Source: JAHCHG01 sp038251885 (GTDB lineage Bacteria; Acidobacteriota; Blastocatellia; Pyrinomonadales; Pyrinomonadaceae). Taken from it: 5,655 nt of DNA. Below, piece after piece: positions 1 to 4,014 of the stretch; position 1 is the first letter of the stretch; the number at the start of each line of letters is the position of its first letter. Location: contig JBBSAX010000290.1 of the NCBI GenBank assembly GCA_038251885.1, positions 1 to 5,655 of the forward strand, given 5' to 3'. The translations under genes were made by a program, and so were the position numbers. A model generated the notes under the pieces. It searched no databases. It worked only from the letters and a program-made list of their open reading frames with translations, and had not been told where the DNA came from.

Positions 1-1
1 A

Positions 2-268
2 ATATTCGGCGCACCGCTTTTTGATCTGAATATCGAAGATTTGAAAACTCCCGGAATGGTTTTTCAAATCGGTCTTGTTCCGAGCCGCATTGATGTCATT
101 TCGCAAATTGACGGCGTTGAATTCGACGAGGCTTGGAATGAACACAAAACCGTCGAGATCGAAGGCTTAACAATTCCCGTCATCGGCAAAACTCAACTTC
201 TCAAAAACAAAAAATCAACCGGCAGAGCAAAAGACCGCAACGATGCGCTGTGGTTGGAAGATGAATAA
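2..268 (+). CDS. Nucleotidyltransferase-like protein, C-terminal part (5' end outside window)
   Basis: The reading frame is open from the first full codon of the window and ends at TAA 266-268, giving 88 visible residues. It begins IFGAPLFDLNIEDLKTPG, continues with VFQIGLVPSRIDVISQIDGV and ends with a segment IPVIGKTQLLKNKKSTGR followed by KDRNDALWLEDE. This layout (a 'P.RID...IDGV' strand, then a 'pvig...L..NK.atGR.kD..D...L' helix) is that of the C-terminal half of small minimal-nucleotidyltransferase or AbiEii-like proteins that are often annotated simply as nucleotidyltransferase; this is recognition from memory. The catalytic GS...D.D part would lie upstream of the window and cannot be checked. 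A TTG at 41 is not a credible start, because the frame is open and reads like the same domain before it. Genes of this kind are often parts of toxin-antitoxin or abortive-infection modules, which would fit the following hicBA and PIN pairs, but no partner gene is visible here. A small frame (261-338) overlaps its last 8 bases. Confidence 0.7.
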   Translation: MFGAPLFDLNIEDLKTPGMVFQIGLVPSRIDVISQIDGVEFDEAWNEHKTVEIEGLTIPVIGKTQLLKNKKSTGRAKDRNDALWLEDE

Positions 269-338
269 TCGGAACGCGCCTTATTTGAAGCCGTCATCGG
301 ATAAAAAGCCTGAAAAAGTTGGAAATATTAGGATATAA
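261..338 (+). CDS. Small repeated reading frame, copy A (shortened), 25 residues
   Basis: Starts at ATG 261, overlapping the end of the nucleotidyltransferase gene by 8 bases, and ends at TAA 336-338. It encodes MNNRNA and then PYLKPSSDKKPEKVGNIRI, the latter shared with two other frames in this window (871-981 and 3900-4004). Over the last 20 codons it differs from the 871-981 copy at 11 of 60 bases, and only 2 of these change a residue (Pro/Ser and Val/Ile). The 14 residues that precede PYLK in the other copies (HSS.SQEKREQSD.) are missing or decayed here: 'aatcggaacgcgcct' still resembles 'aatccgacatgcct' of copy C with one extra base. GGAAG sits directly against the ATG, so the start is poorly supported. 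It may be a small protein or a 3' remnant of a longer gene. Function unknown. Confidence 0.35.
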   Translation: MNNRNAPYLKPSSDKKPEKVGNIRI

Positions 339-339
339 T
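279..339 (+). repeat. Dispersed repeat, copy A (short form)
   Basis: About 61 bases beginning CCTTATTTGAA and ending GATATAAT, matching copies at 921-982 and 3943-4005. It fills the gap between the nucleotidyltransferase gene and hicB, whose ATG follows 9 bases later. Confidence 0.75.
334..339 (+). promoter_or_regulatory. Possible -10 box (TATAAT) for hicBA
   Basis: A perfect TATAAT lies 9 bases before the first ATG of hicB, and the same hexamer at the same spacing precedes the secreted-protein gene at 4015. Transcription from it would start nearly at the ATG. No convincing -35 box is seen at 16-18 bases upstream (a TTGGAA occurs only 9 bases away), and the hexamer also falls out of the Ile codon and stop (ATA-TAA) of the small frame, so the promoter reading is only a possibility. 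Confidence 0.35.
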
Positions 340-348
340 GGAAGAGTT

Positions 349-618
349 ATGATGAAACAATATATTTTGAGCGATTATTTGGAAAATGCTCTGGCGAGTG
401 CCGAATACGACAAACTCGAAGACAACACTTTTTTCGGACGCATTCCAACTTGCAAAGGTGTTGTTGCCTTCGCCGCAACCTTGCGCGAATGTGAAACCGA
501 ACTACGTTCGACGCTTGAAGATTGGGTTTTAGTCGGTTTAAAACTCGGACATTATCTACCCGTTTTGGACAATCTGGATTTGAACAGAAAACCCGAATAT
601 GAAATGGAATCCGTGTAA
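349..618 (+). CDS. hicB: HicB-family antitoxin
   Basis: 89 residues, the antitoxin of a HicAB type II toxin-antitoxin module; HicB binds and blocks the HicA mRNA-cleaving toxin. The family's degraded RNase-H-like fold is recognisable: N-terminal MMKQYILSDYLENAL, a strand FFGRIPTCKGVVAFA (about 28-42), then helix segments TLRECETELRSTLEDWVLVG (44-63) and LKLGHYLPVLD. The protein stops soon after this, with no added helix-turn-helix or ribbon-helix-helix DNA-binding tail, so autoregulation would need another mechanism. Two adjacent ATGs (349 and 352) are possible starts; GGAAGAG at 340-346 gives a better ribosome-binding distance (5 bases) to the second. A TTG at 319 is open in frame but lies in the repeat and is rejected. 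The last 20 bases overlap the start of hicA, giving coupled translation with the antitoxin made first, the reverse of the classical hicA-hicB order but common in this HicB subgroup. Confidence 0.88.
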   Translation: MMKQYILSDYLENALASAEYDKLEDNTFFGRIPTCKGVVAFAATLRECETELRSTLEDWVLVGLKLGHYLPVLDNLDLNRKPEYEMESV

Positions 619-829
619 GCGAAACGATTTTATCAAAAAACTCCGCGCACTCGGATTTGAAGGCGCGTATTCCGGCGCGAAACATCAGTTTATGGTTTTC
701 AAACAATGCCGCCTGACAGTTCCCTCAAATTCAGAATATTCAGTTCCGCAACTAAAAATGATGATCCGCGAAGCCGAAGAAATTATCGAACGCAAAATCA
801 CGATTGAGGAGTGGAATGATTTGCCGTAA
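599..829 (+). CDS. hicA: HicA-family toxin (mRNA interferase)
   Basis: 76 residues. HicA is a small double-stranded-RNA-binding-fold ribonuclease that cleaves mRNA and stops translation until neutralised by HicB. The sequence shows the family pattern: KRNDFIKKLRALGFEG (7-22), then YSGAKHQFMVF (24-34) carrying the catalytic histidine at residue 29, the strand CRLTVPSN, and EYSVPQLKMMIREAEEII (46-63), which corresponds to the conserved second helix. The start ATG 599 lies inside hicB in another frame, and the gene ends at TAA 827-829. Nothing looks broken: length, His and flanking strands are all present, so the toxin should be active and the pair functional. The second copy of the dispersed repeat begins about 50 bases downstream. 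Confidence 0.9.
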   Translation: MKWNPCKRNDFIKKLRALGFEGAYSGAKHQFMVFKQCRLTVPSNSEYSVPQLKMMIREAEEIIERKITIEEWNDLP

Positions 830-870
830 TTCATCACAACGGCGAAACCTTCGACGCGCCGACCAAATGA

Positions 871-981
871 ATGAACCGGCATTCGTCCGATTCACAAGAA
901 AAACGAGAACAATCCGACTCACCTTATTTGAAATCGTCGTCAGATAAAAAACCTGAAAAGATTGGGAATATCAGGATTTAG
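871..981 (+). CDS. Small repeated reading frame, copy B, 36 residues
   Basis: Begins ATG 871 and ends TAG 979-981. After MNR it encodes HSSDSQEKREQSD, Ser, then PYLKSSSDKKPEKIGNIRI: hydrophilic, rich in Lys, Glu and Ser, with no membrane segment. Compared with copy C (3900-4004), 80 of 102 aligned bases are identical with no gap; 16 codons differ, and 10 of these (including the stop codon) are synonymous, which points to past selection on the protein. No Shine-Dalgarno sequence precedes the ATG. The same frame is open upstream as IHHNGETFDAPTK and is closed by the TGA just before this ATG (868-870), so the frame could be the cut-down 3' end of a longer gene and not an independent small gene. 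No known family recognised. Confidence 0.45.
   Translation: MNRHSSDSQEKREQSDSPYLKSSSDKKPEKIGNIRI
879..981 (+). repeat. Dispersed repeat, copy B (long form)
   Basis: Begins GCATTCGTCCG, as does copy C at 3902, and ends at the stop codon of the small frame. It lies between hicA and the methyltransferase gene. Here the terminal box is TTTAGTAAT, not TATAAT, so the promoter-like end seen in copies A and C is lost. Confidence 0.75.
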
Positions 982-985
982 TAAT

Positions 986-1014
986 TTGCAATTTTTATTT
1001 GACTTGAATACTAT
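986..1014 (+). promoter_or_regulatory. Possible methyltransferase promoter
   Basis: TTGCAA (986-991) and TACTAT (1009-1014) are separated by exactly 17 bases, each matching the sigma-70 consensus at 4 of 6 positions. Transcription would then begin about 1-4 bases before the ATG at 1024. That agrees with the absence of a Shine-Dalgarno sequence there and suggests a nearly leaderless message. TATAAG at 1012-1017 is an alternative -10. The match is modest and the AT-rich context makes chance boxes likely. Confidence 0.35.
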
Positions 1015-1023
1015 AAGTAACAA

Positions 1024-2211
1024 ATGAAGCAAAAACTAACAGCGATTGATTTATTTTGTGGTTGCGGCGGAATGTCGAAAGGACTTCAAGACGCAGGTTT
1101 TGAAATCTCAGCGGGCGTTGATATTGAGCCGAATTATATCTGCACTTTTTCTCATAATTTTCCGAACGCTAAAAGTTTGCAAATTGATTTAGCGGAAACA
1201 TCTCCTAAAGAATTTATGCAAACAATCGGAATAAATCGTGGTGAATTAGGTTTGCTTGTCGGAGGTCCGCCGTGTCAGGGATTTTCAAAAAATGTTCCGC
1301 GCAAAAAACGCTTTTCGGATGATCCGCGAAATAAACTCATCGAAGTTTTTTTGGATTATTGCGAGGCATTGCAACCGCGATTTGTTATTTTGGAAAATGT
1401 CGCGGAAATGAAAAACGGTTTTGAGCAAGTCTATACGGATGAAATTCTTTCGCGGTTGAAAGGCTACAAGATAACACCAATGACTTTAAACGCCGCCGAT
1501 TATGGAGTTCCGCAAAAAAGAAGACGCGCATTTTTTATTGCTAATCGGGAGAATATAAAATTCAAACCGCCTGAACCGACACATTCAAAAGATGAACAAA
1601 GTTTATTTGAACTTCCGAATTATGTAACGGTTTGGGAAGCAATCGGCGATCTTCCAAGTAAAGAACATACTGAAAATGAAGATGTCTTTTGTGAATACAA
1701 AAAAACTCCATTTTCCGACTTTCAAAAGCTGATGCGAAATGGTAGCAAGACTGTTAAAAATCACGTTGCGCGTTTTCTTCAACCGAAACAATTTGAAAGA
1801 ATTTCTTCAATAGAAGCTGGACAAGGATTAAGGGATTTACCAAAACATTTACAAACGAAAAGCGGTTATAGCGGCGCGTATGGACGTTTGACGAAAGAAA
1901 TGGTCGCGCCGACAATTACTCGATGGGTTTTTCATCCGGGTTCGGGGCGTTGGGGACATCCGGTTGATAAAAGGCTTTTGACGATTCGTGAAATCGCCCG
2001 AATTCAAAGTTTTCCCGATGATTTTGAATTTATCGGCTCTTATACGCAACGCGCCGGACAATTGGGAAACGCCGTTCCACCGCTTTTGGCGCGAAAAATT
2101 GCGGAAAGTATTTTAGCTCAATGTGGAATATCTAAAGCAGAAAGCAATTCGATAAACTTTTCTAATTCAAGCCGTTCGTCCGCTTTGGGAAAATCAAAAG
2201 CAATGGCGTGA
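1024..2211 (+). CDS. DNA (cytosine-5-)-methyltransferase of a type II R-M system
   Basis: 395 residues. It transfers a methyl group from S-adenosylmethionine to carbon 5 of cytosine in the recognition site, protecting host DNA from the partner endonuclease at 2118-2870. The ordered C5-methyltransferase motifs are all present: motif I DLFCGCGG (9-16) for cofactor binding; motif IV GGPPCQGFS (80-88) with catalytic Cys84; motif VI ENV (124-126); motif VIII QKRRRAFFIA (164-173); a target-recognition region at roughly 185-285; motif IX RLTKEMVAPTITRW (288-301); and motif X GNAVPP (348-353). The start ATG 1024 begins MKQKLTAIDLFCGC, the usual few residues before motif I. The last 31 residues, after the motif X helix, form a Ser/Lys-rich tail encoded where the gene overlaps the endonuclease gene on the other strand; this tail is probably not needed for catalysis. 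The recognition sequence cannot be told from the sequence alone. Confidence 0.95.
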   Translation: MKQKLTAIDLFCGCGGMSKGLQDAGFEISAGVDIEPNYICTFSHNFPNAKSLQIDLAETSPKEFMQTIGINRGELGLLVGGPPCQGFSKNVPRKKRFSDDPRNKLIEVFLDYCEALQPRFVILENVAEMKNGFEQVYTDEILSRLKGYKITPMTLNAADYGVPQKRRRAFFIANRENIKFKPPEPTHSKDEQSLFELPNYVTVWEAIGDLPSKEHTENEDVFCEYKKTPFSDFQKLMRNGSKTVKNHVARFLQPKQFERISSIEAGQGLRDLPKHLQTKSGYSGAYGRLTKEMVAPTITRWVFHPGSGRWGHPVDKRLLTIREIARIQSFPDDFEFIGSYTQRAGQLGNAVPPLLARKIAESILAQCGISKAESNSINFSNSSRSSALGKSKAMA

Positions 2212-2870
2212 GAATTGTCTGCCGATAACCACCAATTTTTTTCACCCGAAAAATGTAATTGATTTTCGCCTAAACCGTGCCAAGCAAACCATTTTTTACC
2301 AATTTCCTTATGATAAGCGTGAAAAGCTGGAAGTTGTTCTTTTTTTACAGTTTTCTTCGGTGTTGACCAATACCATTCAAAATCGTCAGAATTAAATATT
2401 CGCGGTTTTTCGCGTGTGCATAGCAATCTTTCAAAATATAAAACTTTATCATCATCAAAAACTACAAGTCGGCTATAGCCGATTTCAGACAAATTATAAA
2501 GTTTGAGGCTTGCTTCGGCGTGTTCATTGCAAAACTCAATAATCGTATTTCCGAGAATTTGCCGTGCTTCCTCCGAATGAAAAGAGCTTTCCATTAACTC
2601 TTCTTGATTAGGGATTTTGGCTCGTTTCCAAGTTACCGGAGTGGTTGCTTTTGTTGATTTTACCTGCCAACCAATTCCCGAATCTTGTTTGATGACATCA
2701 ACAAAATCATAAGTTTTCAAAACTTCGGCATCACGAACAAAAGCTAATGCGCCTTCTAAAACTGCACCGGGAATCGTATCGGTAGAAAAAGGAAGTCGAA
2801 TATATTTTGATAAAACATCCGCCAACTTCGTAATTTGTTCGGGCGAAGAAAACATCAAACTTTCGTTCAT
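2118..2870 (-). CDS. Putative type II restriction endonuclease
   Basis: 250 residues, called as the endonuclease mainly from context: it directly follows a C-protein gene (ATGA overlap, 2867-2870) and converges on a C5 methyltransferase. The sequence supports a PD-(D/E)XK nuclease: GAVLEGAL (35-42, Glu39), then TYDFVDVI (53-60, Asp55/Asp58), and IGWQVKSTK (66-74) where Gln69-Val-Lys71 would be a Q-x-K form of the (E/Q)xK half-site. The rest is aromatic-rich (FEWYWSTPKK, KKWFAWHGL, EKNWWLSADNS). I do not recognise a named restriction enzyme family. The start ATG 2870 is chosen because AAGGAG (minus strand, 2879-2884) sits 8 bases upstream; the frame is open further upstream but only as a shadow of the C gene. 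The 3' end overlaps the methyltransferase gene by 94 bases on the opposite strand. If intact, the enzyme cuts DNA unmethylated at the site recognised by the partner. Confidence 0.8.
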   Translation of the reverse strand: MNESLMFSSPEQITKLADVLSKYIRLPFSTDTIPGAVLEGALAFVRDAEVLKTYDFVDVIKQDSGIGWQVKSTKATTPVTWKRAKIPNQEELMESSFHSEEARQILGNTIIEFCNEHAEASLKLYNLSEIGYSRLVVFDDDKVLYFERLLCTREKPRIFNSDDFEWYWSTPKKTVKKEQLPAFHAYHKEIGKKWFAWHGLGENQLHFSGEKNWWLSADNSHAIAFDFPKADERLELEKFIELLSALDIPH

Positions 2871-3082
2871 CCGATTTTCTCCTTGAATAATTCGCAAGGC
2901 GAAACTTCGAGCGCATCGGCAATCTGCCAGATAACTGTCAGCGTCGGATTTCTTACACCACGTTCGATGCCGCTTATGTAAGTTCGATGAAGATTTGAAG
3001 CCTCTGCAAAACCTTCCTGTGACCAACCTTTTTCTTCGCGCAACTTTCTAACATTTTTTCCAAACTGTTCTTGCTTGCTCAC
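2867..3082 (-). CDS. C protein (XRE-family HTH controller of the R-M system)
   Basis: 71 residues, nearly all one helix-turn-helix domain: FGKNVRKLREEKGW (7-20), SQEGFAEASN (21-30) as helix 2, LHRTYISGIERGVRNPT (31-47) as the recognition helix and following turn, then TVIWQIADALEVSPCELF (49-66). The run HRTYIS.IERG.RNPT is typical of restriction-modification controller (C) proteins, dimers that bind paired boxes upstream of their own gene, switching C and R on late after entry and then limiting them. The start is GTG 3082: it is the only start codon between an in-frame upstream stop and the HTH domain. It lacks a Shine-Dalgarno sequence, as expected for leaderless C transcripts. Direct-repeat boxes at 3104-3129 lie 21 bases upstream. 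It is followed by the endonuclease gene in an ATGA overlap with a strong ribosome-binding site, so C and R form one operon. The gene diverges from the VapBC-like pair. Confidence 0.9.
   Translation of the reverse strand: MSKQEQFGKNVRKLREEKGWSQEGFAEASNLHRTYISGIERGVRNPTLTVIWQIADALEVSPCELFKEKIG
2879..2884 (-). promoter_or_regulatory. Ribosome-binding site deciding the endonuclease start
   Basis: AAGGAG on the minus strand inside the end of the C gene, 8 bases before ATG 2870. It fixes the endonuclease start and contrasts with the C gene itself, which has no visible site. Confidence 0.8.
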
Positions 3083-3095
3083 AAATGCAGAATGA

Positions 3096-3101
3096 ATTAA
3101 A
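3096..3101 (-). promoter_or_regulatory. Possible -10 box of the C/R operon
   Basis: TTTAAT on the minus strand, 13 bases before the GTG at 3082, so transcription would start very near the GTG. The matching -35 position (3119-3124) falls inside the upstream C-box and does not resemble the consensus, as expected for a promoter that needs its activator. Confidence 0.4.
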
Positions 3102-3103
3102 GT

Positions 3104-3129
3104 AGCCTATTAGTCCACAGCCTATCAGT
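3104..3129 (-). promoter_or_regulatory. C-box operator: two direct repeats for the C protein
   Basis: On the minus strand, ACTGATAGGCT (3119-3129) and ACTAATAGGCT (3104-3114) are separated by GTGG, a 15-base period with one mismatch. The centre, CTGTGGACT, resembles the 'GTCCGTGGACT' core I recall from described C-boxes (half-sites of the ACTTATAGTC kind). Position also fits: just upstream of the C gene and overlapping where its -35 should be, so bound C protein could activate at the distal site and repress at the proximal one. That two-site logic is known for C proteins; its use here is inferred. Confidence 0.75.
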
Positions 3130-3196
3130 AACATAGTTATTAAAATTTATGCGTTGATTCGTTTTTGAGTTAAAATGAATTTGAGAGGTTAAAGTT

Positions 3197-3451
3197 ATGA
3201 CACATTCGATTGTTTTGGAAGTTCCCGAAAATATTTATCAGGGAATCTTGAAAGAAGCCAAGTCGAAAAAGCGTAAGATTGAAGAAATCGCGCTTGAGAG
3301 ATTGGCGAAGGATGAAAAATCGGGCGATGAGGAATTTGAAAAACTCGCCGATGAACTCGCTGATTATTTCGAGAAAAATCTGCCCGCTGATTTTAAACCA
3401 CTTTCTGACTATGCGATGAGTCGTGAGGGAATTTACGAAGACCATCCATGA
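3197..3451 (+). CDS. Antitoxin of the PIN-toxin pair (VapB-like)
   Basis: 84 residues. The gene lies directly before a PIN-domain toxin, with ATGA overlap (3448-3451), which is the standard antitoxin position. The N-terminus SIVLEVPENIYQGILKEAKSKKRKIEEIALERL (4-36) reads as one beta strand followed by two helices, a ribbon-helix-helix-like DNA-binding arrangement through which such antitoxins dimerise and repress their own operon. The acidic C-terminal half (KSGDEEFEKLADELADYF, then a tail ending YAMSREGIYEDHP) would wrap and inhibit the toxin. This two-part design is common for the family, but the exact antitoxin subfamily is not clear to me. The start ATG 3197 has GAGAGG at 3183-3188, 8 bases upstream. 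It is divergent from the C gene, 114 bases away, with the C-boxes between them. Confidence 0.8.
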   Translation: MTHSIVLEVPENIYQGILKEAKSKKRKIEEIALERLAKDEKSGDEEFEKLADELADYFEKNLPADFKPLSDYAMSREGIYEDHP

Positions 3452-3891
3452 TTTATATTCCCGATACCAATAATTTACTACGCTTTGCGATTCGCGCCGA
3501 TGTGCAACACGCGGTCGTGCTTTCGGCAATCAAAAAACTAAAAGCCAACGGCGACAAAATATACATTTTGCCGCAAACTTGTGTCGAATTTTGGAATGTC
3601 TGCACACGCCCGACTTCGCGCAACGGTTTCGGTCTTTCCGTTCAAAAGACTAATCATTCTTTAAGGCTAGTCGAAAAGATTTTTCCGCTTTTGCCCGACA
3701 ACGAAAATGTCCACAAAGAATGGCGCAAATTGGTTTTTGATTTCGGCGTTTCAGGCGTTCAGGTTCACGATGCGCGAATTGTCGCGGCAATGACGGTTCA
3801 TCAGGTTACGCATATTTTAACTTTTAACACTTCCGATTTCACGCGCTATTCAAGCATCGGCATCATTGCCGTTGATCCGAAAACACTCTAA
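3448..3891 (+). CDS. vapC: PIN-domain ribonuclease toxin (VapC family)
   Basis: 147 residues. VapC toxins are Mg2+-dependent RNases that cut tRNA or rRNA when freed from the antitoxin. The four acidic PIN positions are visible: Asp6 in IPDTNNLL, Glu47 in PQTCVEFWNV, Asp108 in VQVHDARIVAAM and Asp130 in LTFNTSDFTRY. The C-terminus GIIAVDPKTL follows the usual 'v..~P' ending. The section PQTCVEFWNVCTRP...NGFGLS is the variant typical of a PIN subgroup with the substrate-loop motif after the Glu. Length matches the family and no frame break is seen, so the toxin should be active. The start ATG overlaps the antitoxin stop (ATGA) and has no close Shine-Dalgarno sequence, so translation is probably coupled. 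The third copy of the repeat begins 10 bases after the stop codon. Confidence 0.92.
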   Translation: MIYIPDTNNLLRFAIRADVQHAVVLSAIKKLKANGDKIYILPQTCVEFWNVCTRPTSRNGFGLSVQKTNHSLRLVEKIFPLLPDNENVHKEWRKLVFDFGVSGVQVHDARIVAAMTVHQVTHILTFNTSDFTRYSSIGIIAVDPKTL

Positions 3892-3899
3892 ATTTTAAT

Positions 3900-4004
3900 G
3901 TGCATTCGTCCGCTTCACAGGAGAAACGCGAACAATCCGACATGCCTTATTTGAAACCGAGTTTAGATAAAAAGCTGGAGAAGATTGGAAATATTGCGAT
4001 ATAA
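3900..4004 (+). CDS. Small repeated reading frame, copy C, 34 residues
   Basis: Open from GTG 3900 to TAA 4002-4004. After the start it encodes HSSASQEKREQSD, Met, PYLKPSLDKKLEKIGNIAI. 27 of 33 residues match copy B at 880-978, and the differences at DNA level are largely synonymous. There is no in-frame ATG before the conserved part (an internal ATG lies just before PYLK) and no ribosome-binding site, so initiation is doubtful; the frame is open upstream only to 3876. The two Leu changes (SL, KKL) are not seen in the other copies. It ends ATA-TAA-T, 10 bases before the ATG of the secreted-protein gene, so if translated it could couple to that gene. Function unknown. Confidence 0.4.
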   Translation: MHSSASQEKREQSDMPYLKPSLDKKLEKIGNIAI

Positions 4005-4005
4005 T
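3902..4005 (+). repeat. Dispersed repeat, copy C (long form)
   Basis: Begins GCATTCGTCCG and ends GATATAAT; gap-free match to copy B over 102 bases (80 identical). It fills almost the whole interval between the PIN toxin and the secreted-protein gene. Confidence 0.8.
4000..4005 (+). promoter_or_regulatory. Possible -10 box (TATAAT) for the secreted-protein gene
   Basis: TATAAT lies 9 bases before ATG 4015, exactly as at hicB. No ribosome-binding site follows it, which would suit a short or absent leader. No clear -35 is visible; it may simply be part of the repeat. Confidence 0.35.
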
Positions 4006-4014
4006 AGTGAAATT

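Noticed and set aside
347..706. 119-codon minus-strand frame across hicB/hicA
   Set aside because: Shadow of two well-recognised genes; composition is Arg/Cys-rich and without domain features.
814..945. Plus-strand frame MICRNSSQRRNLRR... across copy B
   Set aside because: Arg-rich, not conserved in the same frame of copy C, and out of frame with the conserved codons.
879..1000. Repeat copies as integron attC sites (toxin-antitoxin cassettes between them would fit)
   Set aside because: No GTTRRRY/RYYYAAC pair or long imperfect palindrome is seen, and variation follows codon positions, not a folded structure.
999..1004. TTGACT as the -35 box for the methyltransferase
   Set aside because: A 17-base spacer would place the -10 on the start codon itself (1022-1027), with no matching hexamer.
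2871..3026. Longer N-terminus for the endonuclease (open frame to 3026)
   Set aside because: The extra part lies wholly within the C gene in another frame, while ATG 2870 has a strong AAGGAG and the usual ATGA coupling.
3170..3529. 119-codon minus-strand frame across the antitoxin and PIN genes
   Set aside because: Shadow of the antitoxin and toxin genes, which have clear family features.
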